This document shows, in pieces, positions 36,103 to 45,011 of a DNA stretch of 64,000 nucleotides. A program made the translations under genes and the position numbers. The DNA is from Corynebacterium atypicum (GTDB taxonomy: Bacteria > Actinomycetota > Actinomycetes > Mycobacteriales > Mycobacteriaceae): positions 62,001 to 126,000 of the forward strand of contig NZ_CP008944.1 in assembly GCF_000732945.1 (NCBI RefSeq), read 5' to 3'. The notes under the pieces were generated by a model. That model was not told the DNA's origin. It searched no databases and worked only from the letters and a program-made list of their open reading frames with translations. Position 1 is the first letter of the stretch. Each line of letters starts with the position of its first letter.

Positions 36103-38061
36103 TTAGGTCCGAGCGCCCACGACGAAGGGCCCGATCTGGGTGAGCTTCCAGTCCGAGGACTCGAAGGCCTGCGGGTTGAAGAAGACGGCGCGGTAGCGCA
36201 CGTTCGGTTGGTTGGGGTAGATGTCCTCGGACAGGTGCAGCTTGAAGGCGTCCTCGCCGGCCTGGGCGGCGTCGAGATCGGCGCGCATGATGAAGGCGTC
36301 CGGCCCGCGCCACCGGGCGCCGTCGAACTCGCCCAGCAGGGCCTCCGGATCTTCGGCCGGACCCCAGGAGGCCTCGGCCCAATGCTCGATGGTCTGGTTG
36401 CGCTGGGTATATTCGCCGAGGGGATTGGCGTAGTGGCTGGTGAAGGCCTGGAACCCAAAGTAGGGGTAGTAGCTTAAAAACCGGATTTCATCGGTGAGCA
36501 CCACCGTGTCTTCCGGCGGGTGCCCGGCTGCGCGCAGGTACTCGTCGATCTCCTGGTAGTACTGTGCGGCGTCGGGGGCGAAGCGGTCGGCGCGCTCCCC
36601 GCTGCCGTCGGTATCCGTGTAGGCGTGATCGATGTGTTCCTCGTTGCGGCTCGGAATCTGCTGGGCGTAGGCGAGCCCGCCGAGCCCCAGGATGACCACG
36701 AGCACTAAGGAGAACATCCGCCGCATCCGGGGGCTCACGCGGTCCGGGTACAGGTAGTCCGCCCCGCGGGCGCGCAGGTGGGCGAACCCCAAGATCCCGG
36801 CGGTGGCCAGCACCGCGGTGACCAGAACGTCCACCCTAAAGCCCAAAAGCGTGGTGCCCACAGCGGTGACGACCATGCTCAGCAGGATCCAGCCGTAGAA
36901 GCACACCGTGGCGCAGGCCAGAGCCCTGATATCGGGTCGGTCGAACCCGGACACAAGGTAGATGAGCCCTACCAGGCACAGCAGGCCGACCACGGTGAAC
37001 GAGAAGAATGGCAGCGGCAGCTGGGTGCCCTCCCGCGGCAGGAAGTGCATGGCCGTCGCGTGCGCGTCGTAATTTCCGGTGAGCTGCTCAAGCAAGTAGG
37101 GGCCCCACACGATGAGCGCGATGGCGATCGAGACCACGCCGGTGACCAGCAGATGCCACAGGGCGACTAGCGAGCGGCGGACGATAGCGGTGAGCAACGC
37201 GATGACCACCGCGGTGCCGGCGACCAGCGCCGTGTACAGGGTGTACATCGACGCCGAGACGCCGAGGAAGATGGCCAGGCCGCAGGAGGCAAACCAGGAG
37301 CCGTGGCTGCTGCGGCGGGCCAACAGAATCGCCGCCGGGGTACCCAGGGCGATAATCGCCGCATAGGGCTCGTCCGGGTGCATGACCAAGATGATCGCGG
37401 TGGTGGTCAAGGCGATGGCGACGCCCTGGGGCAGCGACCCGGTCAGCCGCTGCCAGACCGGTACCAGCATGCAGGCTGCGGCGGCGATTGAGATCAGCGC
37501 CCAGGGCTGGAACACCGCCCAGCCCTCTAGGCCCAAGAGGTTGGCCAGGCGGCCCCCGCCCCAGAACCAGGCCGAAGGGTAGTAGCTGGGAAGGCCCCAG
37601 TAGTTCATGTCCGCCAGGTGGGCGGTCTGCGTCATGCGCGTTAAGAATTGGGTACGAAACGCCTGGTCGACCTGCAGGCCGTCGAGGTAGAGCGCGGTGG
37701 CAGACAGCGGCAGGCCCGTGGTGGTGAGTACGAGGCCTGCCGGGCAAAGGTAGCCCACGGCCACGGTGAGCCACTGCCGCCAGCGCGGCCGCGGTGCCGG
37801 GTGGTCGCGGTCCCGGGACCACAGGGCCACGAGCACCACCGCCGCCGCGATGATCAAGACAGTGCCCGCCGTGGCCAGCGCCCGCGTGACCATCGAGGTG
37901 TTGAAGGCCGGCAGGCTCACCGCGCGCAGCACCAGCCACCCGGCCAAGGTGACCAGCGCGCCGAACCCGCCGGCTAAGACGATCGCCGCCCCGGTCGCAG
38001 GCGCCGACCAGCGATCTGTGGGAGTGGGCGAGACGGCCATGGCCGAACTGGAACTATCCAT
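36103..38061 (-). CDS. aftA: Galactan arabinofuranosyltransferase AftA
   Basis: 652 residues from ATG 38061 (GGGAG 10 bases upstream; ATG 38067 is too close to that site). About 11-13 hydrophobic helices occupy the first 470 residues, with the luminal motif MNYWGLPSYYPSAWFWGGGR near residue 150, and a soluble C-terminal domain follows. AftA adds the first arabinose residues to the galactan chain, using the DprE1/DprE2 product. Position between dprE2 and emb is as in mycobacteria and corynebacteria, which supports the name more than any single motif. Confidence 0.9.
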   Translation of the reverse strand: MDSSSSAMAVSPTPTDRWSAPATGAAIVLAGGFGALVTLAGWLVLRAVSLPAFNTSMVTRALATAGTVLIIAAAVVLVALWSRDRDHPAPRPRWRQWLTVAVGYLCPAGLVLTTTGLPLSATALYLDGLQVDQAFRTQFLTRMTQTAHLADMNYWGLPSYYPSAWFWGGGRLANLLGLEGWAVFQPWALISIAAAACMLVPVWQRLTGSLPQGVAIALTTTAIILVMHPDEPYAAIIALGTPAAILLARRSSHGSWFASCGLAIFLGVSASMYTLYTALVAGTAVVIALLTAIVRRSLVALWHLLVTGVVSIAIALIVWGPYLLEQLTGNYDAHATAMHFLPREGTQLPLPFFSFTVVGLLCLVGLIYLVSGFDRPDIRALACATVCFYGWILLSMVVTAVGTTLLGFRVDVLVTAVLATAGILGFAHLRARGADYLYPDRVSPRMRRMFSLVLVVILGLGGLAYAQQIPSRNEEHIDHAYTDTDGSGERADRFAPDAAQYYQEIDEYLRAAGHPPEDTVVLTDEIRFLSYYPYFGFQAFTSHYANPLGEYTQRNQTIEHWAEASWGPAEDPEALLGEFDGARWRGPDAFIMRADLDAAQAGEDAFKLHLSEDIYPNQPNVRYRAVFFNPQAFESSDWKLTQIGPFVVGART

Positions 38062-38115
38062 GCCCATTAGTCTCCCACAGTCACGCCCTCCGCCTGAGTC
38101 AGCCCGGAAGGTCGA

Positions 38116-38877
38116 TCAGAGGGGCAGCCGGTTGAAGATCTTCCGGGGGATGAACTTGAACACGTCGGTGACGAGCTCAAATGCGGGGTGGCAGAAGATG
38201 ATGTCCTTGCCCTTGAGTACGGCGTCGACAGTCGCCTTTGCCACGTCCTGCGGGTTCACCGTCAGTGGGGCCTCCGCGCTGCCGGCGGTCATCTTGGTGC
38301 GTACCTGGCCGGGGCGCACGACGAGAACGTTGACCCCGCTGTCCTTGAGCGCCACGCCGAGCTGGGTAAAGAAACCGTCCATGCCGGCCTTGGAGGCCCC
38401 GTAGACAAAGTTCGAGCGGCGCACGCGCACGCCGGCGACCGAAGAGATCGCGACGATGGTGCCGTGGCCCTGGGTGCGCATCCGCTGGCCGAGCAGCACG
38501 CCCACCGACACCGGACCGGTGTAGTTCGTCTGCGCGCTGGCCACTGCGGCCTCCTGGTTCTGCCAGAGCTCCTCCTGGTCGCCGAGGGTGCCAAAGGCCA
38601 CGATCGCGACGTCGATGTCGCCATCAGCAAACGCCTTGTCGATCACTTCGGGGTGCGTCTCGGGTGCGCGCGCATCGAAGTCGAGGACCTCAACGTCGGT
38701 GGCGCCGGCGGCCTTGAGCTTATCGACGGCCCCCTCGATGCGCGGGGAGTCCTTGCGGGCGGCGAGCACGACGCGCGCCGGGCCCCGGGAAAGGAATTCT
38801 GTTACGGTAGCCAGGCCAATCTCAGAGGTGCCGCCGAGCAGCAGGATGTTCTGGGCCTGACCCACAGCGTTGAGCAT
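38116..38877 (-). CDS. dprE2: Decaprenylphosphoryl-2-keto-erythro-pentose reductase DprE2
   Basis: 253 residues, an SDR enzyme. The nucleotide motif is LLGGTSEIGLA (about 13-23); catalytic Ser in AISSVAGV (145-146), Tyr159 and Lys163 in VYGASKAGMD. It reduces the keto intermediate made by DprE1 with NADH, giving decaprenyl-phosphoryl arabinose. The start at 38877 is set by AAGGAGA about 9 bases upstream; the frame extends to 38934 without another signal. It lies 60 bases after dprE1 and 54 bases before aftA. Confidence 0.93.
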   Translation of the reverse strand: MLNAVGQAQNILLLGGTSEIGLATVTEFLSRGPARVVLAARKDSPRIEGAVDKLKAAGATDVEVLDFDARAPETHPEVIDKAFADGDIDVAIVAFGTLGDQEELWQNQEAAVASAQTNYTGPVSVGVLLGQRMRTQGHGTIVAISSVAGVRVRRSNFVYGASKAGMDGFFTQLGVALKDSGVNVLVVRPGQVRTKMTAGSAEAPLTVNPQDVAKATVDAVLKGKDIIFCHPAFELVTDVFKFIPRKIFNRLPL

Positions 38878-38937
38878 TTGGTGTGGTCTCCTTAAATGAG
38901 TTTTAAAGAACGTCGGATGGCGGAACGCCGACAAGCG

Positions 38938-40362
38938 CTAGTGCAGCTCCAGGCGGCGCGACATGTCCGAGGCGAATACCCCCGTGGGGTCGATGTCATT
39001 GCGGGTCTTCAGCCAGGCGTCCATCTGCGGGTGCATCTTGTGGAAGATCTCCGGGGTGGTGCGCGACTCCTTGGCCAGGTAGAGGCGCCCGCCGAACTCG
39101 AGCACCTGGCGGTCAAGATCGTCGAGTAGTTTGTTCAGGCCCGGGCGGATGGGGAAGTCTACGCAGACGTTCCAGCCCGGCATCGGGTAGCTCAGCGGGG
39201 CCTTGTTTCCGGGGCCGAAGAGCTTGAACACGTTGAGCGCCGAGTAGTGGCCGCTGGCCTGCATCTGCTTGATGATGTTCTTGAACGGCTCGACGGCGTC
39301 GGTGGGCACCACAAACTGGTACTGCAGGAAGCCGGCTTTGCCGTAGCCGCGGTTCCACTCGCCGATCAGGTCGAGCGGCTGGTAGAACTGCGTGAGGTTC
39401 TTGACCTGGTTCTTCGCGGGCCCGCCCATGAGGTAGTAGGCCTCGCCGATGGCAGAAAGGGTCAGCTTGTTCATGGTCCAGGACGGGAAGATATCCGGCA
39501 CCGTCATCAGCTGCGGCGCGTTGAACTTCAGCGGGTCCTCCGCCAGCTTCGGCGCGAACTCCTGGAGCTGGTCCAGGGTGGCCAGTGAGCCGCGCGAGAT
39601 GGTCGCCCGCCCCAGCTTCGGCTCCGGGGAGATGACGTCGAACCAGGCCGAGGAATAGGAGTAGTTCTTCTCCGAGCCGTCTGAGTGGGCGGCGATCGTC
39701 TCATCCAGGTTGGCGGTGCGCTCGGTATCAGCGATGAAGTAGGCGGTCTCCGTCTTCGTCATCTTGATGGAGGCGCGCACGATGATGCCGGTCAGTCCCA
39801 TGCCGCCGACGGTGGCCCAGAACAGCGTGCCCTCCGGGTCGTCGGCAGAGCCCTCCGGCTCGAGGTGCAGGATGCGGCCGTCGGCGACGAGCAGCTCCAT
39901 CGAGGTGACGTGGTTGCCAAACGAGCCGTCGGAGTGGTGGTTCTTGCCGTGGATATCCGGGCCGATAGCGCCGCCGATGGTCACCTGTCGGGTACCGGGA
40001 AGCACCGGGACCCACAGGCCGTAGGGCAGCGCCGCCTTCATCAGCTGGTCAAGAGTCACCCCGCCGTCCACGTCGACGATGCCGGAGTCCGGGTCGATCG
40101 AGTGGATCTTGTTGAGCGGCTGCATGTCCACGACGAGCCCGCCGCCGTTTTGGGCGGGGTCGCCGTAGGAGCGGCCCATGCCGCGGGCGATGACGCCGCG
40201 TCGCTGGTGCTCCGGGAGGGAGGAGTTGCGCTCGGCGATTTCCTTGACGGCGCGGACGATCGTGTCGAGGTCCTCGGTGGCGAGTACCTCAGCGGTCGAC
40301 GGGGCGGTTCGCCCCCACCCGTGCAGGGACTGTTCCGTGGTGGGGATGTTCTCTAGTTTCAT
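38938..40362 (-). CDS. dprE1: Decaprenylphosphoryl-ribose 2'-oxidase DprE1
   Basis: 474 residues. An FAD-binding (PCMH-type) domain contains [17 protein letters not shown] and [20 protein letters not shown] near 130-155; the substrate domain contains [10 protein letters not shown], in which Cys400 corresponds to the residue trapped by benzothiazinones in mycobacterial DprE1 (Cys387). It oxidises decaprenyl-phosphoryl ribose, the first of two steps to the arabinose donor. ATG 40362 has AGGAAAG about 12 bases upstream; a longer frame to 40416 is less likely. It is the first gene of the minus-strand arabinan operon. Confidence 0.94.
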   Translation of the reverse strand: MKLENIPTTEQSLHGWGRTAPSTAEVLATEDLDTIVRAVKEIAERNSSLPEHQRRGVIARGMGRSYGDPAQNGGGLVVDMQPLNKIHSIDPDSGIVDVDGGVTLDQLMKAALPYGLWVPVLPGTRQVTIGGAIGPDIHGKNHHSDGSFGNHVTSMELLVADGRILHLEPEGSADDPEGTLFWATVGGMGLTGIIVRASIKMTKTETAYFIADTERTANLDETIAAHSDGSEKNYSYSSAWFDVISPEPKLGRATISRGSLATLDQLQEFAPKLAEDPLKFNAPQLMTVPDIFPSWTMNKLTLSAIGEAYYLMGGPAKNQVKNLTQFYQPLDLIGEWNRGYGKAGFLQYQFVVPTDAVEPFKNIIKQMQASGHYSALNVFKLFGPGNKAPLSYPMPGWNVCVDFPIRPGLNKLLDDLDRQVLEFGGRLYLAKESRTTPEIFHKMHPQMDAWLKTRNDIDPTGVFASDMSRRLELH

Positions 40363-40712
40363 AGGGAAGCTATCTTTCCTCGTGCTCGGTTCCAGCGGGT
40401 CCGGCCGGCGGGGCATGACAATTGGCCCGCGCAGGCTGGCTTGACTCGGTTCTTTCTGGCGCTTCGGGCGCGGCTCGGCGCGCTTGATGTTTGATGTTCG
40501 CGTGCGTTCCTCGCGTGTGGCGTTAGGGGTCTAGCTCGGTCCCGCTGGGGGAGTGATACCTGCCTTAGAGTACCCGGCAGAAAGTTGGAATCCACAACGC
40601 GTCGGGGGTGTGTGGCCGTTATATGTCTCACTTTTTGCCCGGTTTTGCCCGATTCTGCCCGGATGGTGTGTTTCGCCTGCCAGGGCGGTGGATTTTGGCG
40701 TGGAGAAGCCGA
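40363..40712. other. Control region upstream of the arabinan operon
   Basis: About 350 bases with no gene. The region near dprE1 is a leader with a weak ribosome binding site. A 10-bp tandem repeat (40633-40662) lies about 270 bases upstream of the dprE1 start. The promoter of the whole operon is expected here; I cannot single out a -10 element with confidence. Confidence 0.5.
40633..40662. repeat. Three 10-bp phased repeats TTTTGCCCGG
   Basis: TTTTGCCCGG, TTTTGCCCGA and TTCTGCCCGG follow one another with an exact 10-bp period. One-helical-turn spacing places all copies on the same DNA face, as for cooperative regulator binding or a bend. It lies between dprE1 and the small gene at 40713. 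Confidence 0.65.
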
Positions 40713-40937
40713 CTAGAGGTCTAGCAACTCGCGGATCCGGGCGGGCAGTTCCTCTTGGCTGGTGATCGTCGGGCCCTCGTAGGAGTTGAGCTCCCGCATG
40801 ACGAGCGCCTGGCTGGTGGAATCGACCATCGGCAGCTCCTGGGCCAGCATCCGCACCATCAAATCGTTGAGTGGCAGATTTGTGCGCTGAGCAGACTCGT
40901 GCAGGCCGTCGCGTTCATCGTCTTTTCTTTGCCTCAT
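40713..40937 (-). CDS. Small conserved-looking hypothetical protein
   Basis: 74 residues, highly charged, no membrane segment. The middle NLPLNDLMVRMLAQELPMVD and the end EELPARIRELLDL look helical. No family is recognised. The start lies only 30 bases from the divergent gene at 40968, leaving little room for a leader, so a leaderless transcript is possible. Composition is that of a real protein rather than a frame shadow, but the call is tentative. Confidence 0.45.
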   Translation of the reverse strand: MRQRKDDERDGLHESAQRTNLPLNDLMVRMLAQELPMVDSTSQALVMRELNSYEGPTITSQEELPARIRELLDL

Positions 40938-40967
40938 GGGCCCAGGCTAGCGGTAACCTTGAAGCCC

Positions 40968-41615
40968 ATGACCAAGCCCCCAGCCGCCACGTCCGCTGAG
41001 CCCGGCAGCCAACCGCCAGGCGCCCCCGCCACGCACCCGGTGATCGCGGTCGTGGATAAGCAACCCGACGCCACTGTGGTCTGGCACGTGCAGACGGACC
41101 CAGAGGCTACCTCGTTTGCCGCCATCATGTCCGGCGCCTGGGTGCTCTCGGCGGCCGCCGGCGACGTCGAGCCGGGTCGCATGGAGGACCTGCTGCGCGG
41201 CACGTTCGTTGTGCGCAGCGCCAGCTACCAGGACACCGGCCAGGAGCAGTTCCCCTCGGCCGCCGGCGTGCTCCCGGGGACCGGGGCGCAGGCGCTCCAG
41301 CTGTGGGCCGAGCGCCTGGGCGCCGCGCGCGCGGAGCTGCTCGCGGCGATTAAAGACGCCGTGGCAGAAAACCCGAAGCTGAAGGCCGTGCGCCTCCCAG
41401 AGGCCCAGGTGCCGGACCCGGAGGCCCTGGCGGCGACCTACCGCGGCGAGCGGCAGGCCGAGACGGCTTGGGCGCTTGCGCGCGGCGCCGCCGAAATCGT
41501 CGAGCACTGGCACGAGCTGGAGAGCAAGCGGCGCAGCAGGGCCTACTTAAAGGCGCGCTTCGGCGAGCAAATCCGCCCAGTGCCCCTCCCCGGGACCGAG
41601 AGCAGCGCAGACTAG
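40968..41615 (+). CDS. Conserved hypothetical cytosolic protein
   Basis: 215 residues from ATG 40968. After a Pro/Ala-rich start, PVIAVVDKQPDATVVWHVQT suggests a beta-rich N-terminal part, and the second half (WAERLGAARAELLAAIKDAV; WALARGAAEIVEHWHELESK) is helical. No signal peptide or recognised domain. The frame extends upstream to 40755 but crosses the opposing small gene, so the shorter start is taken. It precedes a second unknown gene and gtrA on the same strand in the cell-wall block; the function is unknown. Confidence 0.65.
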   Translation: MTKPPAATSAEPGSQPPGAPATHPVIAVVDKQPDATVVWHVQTDPEATSFAAIMSGAWVLSAAAGDVEPGRMEDLLRGTFVVRSASYQDTGQEQFPSAAGVLPGTGAQALQLWAERLGAARAELLAAIKDAVAENPKLKAVRLPEAQVPDPEALAATYRGERQAETAWALARGAAEIVEHWHELESKRRSRAYLKARFGEQIRPVPLPGTESSAD

Positions 41616-41763
41616 ATTTTCCCACGTCATGGCCCACGCCTGAGCGGGCGTTGGAGCGGCTCGTGCGCCCTGGTTTCCGGCCAGGTGCGCGCGCTGGTGG
41701 GCCGCCAGAAAGGAAAACGGGCAGCCCCACCCGCGGCGCAAAAATCTGGCTAGTCTGGGGGCC

Positions 41764-42378
41764 ATGCGACCCGCAGCGCCTGGCCCATCTGGCCCCGCCC
41801 GCAGTGCTCCCGGCACCGTGGTGAGCCTGGCTTCCGCGCGCCGGGCCCGCTCGGTGGGCGGAAACTTAAGCTCTGCCGCGCGCCGAGTGCGCACCGTGGT
41901 GCTCCAGGCCGCCGGCGCGGGCCGCGACGAGGTATACCGGCACCTCGGCGTCAGCGACACCCTTTGCCTGGCCCAGCTGCGCCGCGTGCTCGATTTAAGC
42001 CTGGGATTTTTTCCCGCCGCTGCACCCGCGACCGCGCGCGAGGCCGGCGCCCGCCGCGCCGGCCCGCGGCGGGGGAGCGCGTCGCCCCAGGTGCCTCAAC
42101 TTGCCGCCGCGCAGCCGGCGTGGTGGTTTAGCCGCGACGGCGTGCCCGTCGACGCAGGCGTTCCGGTGCACCGCGTCCTGCAGGCCGACGGCGCGGAGCT
42201 CACCTACCACTGGGGGCTGTGGCTAGTGGCCGTGGGAGTGGTCAGCTCCTTTCCGCGCGAGGCGGGATCGCCGCCGGCCGTGTGCGTTGGGGGTTCCGGA
42301 AGCTTTAGTCGCGATCCCTTCGACGCGGACCGGATCAACGCTTTGCTGGCCGCGGAGCTACCCGCGGAAGTGGACTAG
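41764..42378 (+). CDS. Hypothetical protein, weakly like the pRiA4b ORF-3 family
   Basis: 204 residues. The segment VYRHLGVSDTLCLAQLRRVLDLSLGF (about 58-83, given by its ends) loosely follows the w-R-x-v-p-d-tl-x-x-Lh-x-v-i-x-x-a-x-GW signature of the PF07929 (pRiA4b ORF-3-like) fold, and a later LTYHWGLWLVAV is aromatic. The rest is Ala/Arg/Pro-rich. It ends 11 bases before gtrA, so the two are probably co-transcribed. The function is unknown and the family resemblance is uncertain. Confidence 0.55.
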   Translation: MRPAAPGPSGPARSAPGTVVSLASARRARSVGGNLSSAARRVRTVVLQAAGAGRDEVYRHLGVSDTLCLAQLRRVLDLSLGFFPAAAPATAREAGARRAGPRRGSASPQVPQLAAAQPAWWFSRDGVPVDAGVPVHRVLQADGAELTYHWGLWLVAVGVVSSFPREAGSPPAVCVGGSGSFSRDPFDADRINALLAAELPAEVD

Positions 42379-42389
42379 GCTTTCAGCTC

Positions 42390-42926
42390 ATGCACGATTC
42401 CGATGCTTCCGGCGAAGGCCCCCAGACCGGCCCGTCCAGCTCACTTCCCGGCGCGGAGCCGGCGGCTGCGGCCGGGGCGCCGGGCATGGACACGAGTGAA
42501 ACCATCCTCAAGGGCACCGACGAGCTCAGCCTGCGTACTCAAGCGGTGCGCTTCCTCATCTCTGGGGTTGCCTCCGCCGTTGTCGACTTAAGCATCACGG
42601 CGCTCGCGCAGTACGCCTTTGGCCAGGGGTTGGCCGTGGCCAGGACGCTCGGGTTCATCTTTGGCACGCTGAGCGCCTACATGATCAACCGGCGCTGGAC
42701 CTTCCGGGCGCAGCCCTCGCTGCGGCGCTTCCTGGCCGTCTGCCTGCTCTACAGCGTTACCTATGTGATCAACGTCGGTGGCTACAAGTACGGCTTCGAG
42801 TGGCTCACCGGCTGGGGCCTGGCCGACTGGTTGGCCACGCTCATCGCATTCGGCATCGCCCAAGGCACGGCGACCGTCACTAACTTTGTGATCCAAAGGA
42901 CGGTAATTTTCAAAGGCGCACGCTAA
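42390..42926 (+). CDS. gtrA: GtrA-family membrane protein (Rv3789-like)
   Basis: 178 residues. A polar N-terminus of about 45 residues is followed by four membrane helices: FLISGVASAVVDLSITALAQ, the segment after VARTLGFIFGTLSAYMINRR, then FLAVCLLYSVTYVINVGGYK and WLATLIAFGIAQGTATVTNF. Mycobacterial Rv3789, beside dprE1, is a GtrA protein linked to arabinan synthesis, first as a flippase candidate and then as an AftA anchor. A later start at 42486 (MDTSETILKG) would give a 146-residue protein of more usual length. It is convergent with glfT1. Confidence 0.87.
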   Translation: MHDSDASGEGPQTGPSSSLPGAEPAAAAGAPGMDTSETILKGTDELSLRTQAVRFLISGVASAVVDLSITALAQYAFGQGLAVARTLGFIFGTLSAYMINRRWTFRAQPSLRRFLAVCLLYSVTYVINVGGYKYGFEWLTGWGLADWLATLIAFGIAQGTATVTNFVIQRTVIFKGAR

Positions 42927-42980
42927 GCAGCGCGAGCCAGCTGCAGGGGAGTGCGCACGCGCGGCAATGGGCGGTTACGG

Positions 42981-43892
42981 CTAGGGCCGCTCGAAGCGCT
43001 CGCGCCGGCCGAGGCGGTGCAACCGCAGCCACTCGACAAAGCCCTTCCAGTCGCGGCGCTGTACCAAGAAGAACCAGCCGAAGCGGGCGTACTCCTGCGG
43101 CAGCAGGCGGCGCATTCCGGGCTGGTTCATCAGGTATCCGCGGTTGCGGTACGTAAAGAAGCGCTTGGCGGCATTGTCTGGGTATTGGGTGTGCATCCGC
43201 CCACCGAAGATGGGCCGGAACTCCCCAGCCCCGTCCGGGTGCAGGTAGGCGGTGTTCAGCGCGGTGCCAAAGTTGAGGCCCGAGCGCGTGAGCCGGCGGT
43301 GGTACTCCACCTCGTCGCCGCGGATGAAGAGCCGGTAATCCGGCACCCCGATGACCTCCATCGCGCGCGCTGAGATCAAAGCACCGTTGAAGAGACTGGC
43401 GATGCCGGGCAGGAACTCGCCGCGCAGCTCGCTGTGGCTGCGCTTCCACTCGAGGCCCTGGCGGAGCGGAAAAGCGAGGTTATCGGGGGCGTCGATGTTG
43501 CTGACGACGGGTGAGACCTCGTGGAGGCTGTGCGACTCGGCAACCTGCATCAGGGTTTCGAGTACGTGCTCGTCGGCGGGGCGGCCGTCGTCATCGGCGC
43601 ACCAGACCGCCTGAGCGCCGAGAGCGAGTGCGGAAAGGAAACCGTAGGCGAAGCCGCCCCCGCCACCGAGGTTCGTGCGGCTGGGAAGGTAGACGCCGCG
43701 CTCGCCCGCGACCTCATCAAGCACTTCCCGTACTGCCTCCTCGCACCCGTTATCCACCACGATGATCCGGTCAACTGGGTGGGTCTGCGCGGCGACTACC
43801 TCGAGCGATCGGCGCAATAGCTGGGCACGGTGGTGCGTGACGATCACCGCGGCGACCGAGTCGGAGGAAGAAAGGCTGGGGATTGTTGTCAT
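42981..43892 (-). CDS. glfT1: Galactofuranosyltransferase GlfT1
   Basis: 303 residues, a GT2-family enzyme. The nucleotide fold begins AAVIVTHHRAQLLRRSLEVV; the metal-binding Asp cluster is CADDDGRP (Asp100-102); GGGGGFAYG near 77 and FIRGDEVEYHRRL near 215 are typical of GlfT1. It adds the first galactofuranose residues to the rhamnosyl-GlcNAc linker lipid from UDP-galactofuranose at the cytosolic membrane face. It follows wzt/wzm on the same strand as Rv3782 does, but a 198-bp gap with palindromes suggests separate control. Confidence 0.92.
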   Translation of the reverse strand: MTTIPSLSSSDSVAAVIVTHHRAQLLRRSLEVVAAQTHPVDRIIVVDNGCEEAVREVLDEVAGERGVYLPSRTNLGGGGGFAYGFLSALALGAQAVWCADDDGRPADEHVLETLMQVAESHSLHEVSPVVSNIDAPDNLAFPLRQGLEWKRSHSELRGEFLPGIASLFNGALISARAMEVIGVPDYRLFIRGDEVEYHRRLTRSGLNFGTALNTAYLHPDGAGEFRPIFGGRMHTQYPDNAAKRFFTYRNRGYLMNQPGMRRLLPQEYARFGWFFLVQRRDWKGFVEWLRLHRLGRRERFERP

Positions 43893-43971
43893 GGGTTTCG
43901 TGAGCCTCTATCTGCCGGGGTTAGTGCTAGAAGGGACGCATTTAGACTACTGGCAGTGCCACTGGGCACGG

Positions 43972-44071
43972 CTACTCGAAACACGGAGGTTCGAGCAGGG
44001 GGAGGGGTTGAGCTGCGGAAACGCTAGGGCAGGCGGGTTACTCGAAACCTACTCGAAACGGTTTCGAGTAG
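43972..44071. promoter_or_regulatory. Cluster of CTACTCGAAAC sites, incl. a perfect 23-bp palindrome
   Basis: CTACTCGAAAC-G-GTTTCGAGTAG at 44049-44071 is a perfect inverted repeat of 11 bp arms. Another CTACTCGAAAC lies at 43972-43982, facing an imperfect GTTCGAGCAG, and TTACTCGAAAC occurs directly before the palindrome (44038-44048). The cluster is between wzt and glfT1, 80-180 bases upstream of the glfT1 start. No U-run follows, so it is more like a multi-site operator than a terminator. Confidence 0.6.
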
Positions 44072-44090
44072 ATGGCGCCTAGCGGCCCGT

Positions 44091-44990
44091 CTATCCTTCG
44101 GCGCCTGCGTCAGGGTCCGACCCGTCCGACTGTGCAGCGCGCCTTCTGGCTACCTGCGCCAGGTGCGCCTCCTCGTCGTCCTCGCGCACGGAAACCGCCG
44201 CCGAGTCGCCCTGGAACTGCCGGACCATCCGGCGCATGTGGGCGCCGGTCTCTGGGCCCTCGTAGGCCTCGACCACCTCGTCGACCAGCCCTACCTGGCG
44301 TACCTGGCCGTGGTCGATCCACAGCGCGGTGTTGCACAGTTGCGCCAAGAAATCGTTCGAGTGCGAGGCAAAAACGAGGATGCCCGAGCGCTTGACCATG
44401 TCCTGTAGCCGAACCCGGGCCTTGGCCATGAACGCCGCATCGACTGCCCCGATGCCTTCGTCGAGAAGCAAAATTTCCGGTTCGATGGAGGTCACCACCC
44501 CCAGGGCGAGCCGCACCCGCATGCCCGTCGAGTAGGTGCGAAGCGGCATGTTGAGGTACTCGCCGAGCTCGGAAAACTCGGCGATATCGTCCATCTTCTT
44601 TCTCATGGACCGCCGCGTCTGGCCCAAAAATAGCCCGCGGATGATGATGTTCTCGTAGCCCGAGATCTCCGGGTCCATGCCCACGCCCAGGTCAAAGACC
44701 GGGGCGACGCGCCCGCGCACCGTGGCCGAGCCGCGGGTGGGCTCGTAAATGCCGGAAAGTAGGCGCAGCAGGGTGGATTTGCCCGCCCCGTTGTGCCCGA
44801 CCAGTCCCACCCGGTCGCCCTCGCGCAGGTGCAGGCTGATGTCCTTTAAGGCCTCGACCACGACGACGTTGTTGGTGTTGCGGCCGATCGCCCCGCCGGC
44901 GGCGCCCAGGAAGGCCTTCTTCAGGGAGCGGGTTTTGGCGTCGAAAATGGGGAAGTCGACGCAGGCGTTGTGGGTATCGATGGATACCAT
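44091..44990 (-). CDS. wzt: ABC transporter ATP-binding protein for galactan export (Wzt/RfbE-like)
   Basis: 299 residues. Walker A is GHNGAGKST (65-73), the signature is YSTGMRVRLALG near 154, Walker B is ILLLDEGIGAVD near 174, and the switch His is in FASHSND. The N-terminus (VDFPIFDAKTRSLKKAFLG) is typical of polysaccharide-export ATPases. The last 50 residues are acidic and lack the carbohydrate-binding domain of O-antigen Wzt. It pairs with the permease gene starting 21 bases upstream in the same direction (Rv3781/Rv3783 counterparts), predicted to flip the lipid-linked galactan. Confidence 0.92.
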   Translation of the reverse strand: MVSIDTHNACVDFPIFDAKTRSLKKAFLGAAGGAIGRNTNNVVVVEALKDISLHLREGDRVGLVGHNGAGKSTLLRLLSGIYEPTRGSATVRGRVAPVFDLGVGMDPEISGYENIIIRGLFLGQTRRSMRKKMDDIAEFSELGEYLNMPLRTYSTGMRVRLALGVVTSIEPEILLLDEGIGAVDAAFMAKARVRLQDMVKRSGILVFASHSNDFLAQLCNTALWIDHGQVRQVGLVDEVVEAYEGPETGAHMRRMVRQFQGDSAAVSVREDDEEAHLAQVARRRAAQSDGSDPDAGAEG

Positions 44991-45011
44991 GTGGCTTTCC
45001 TCGTTTTCTTC

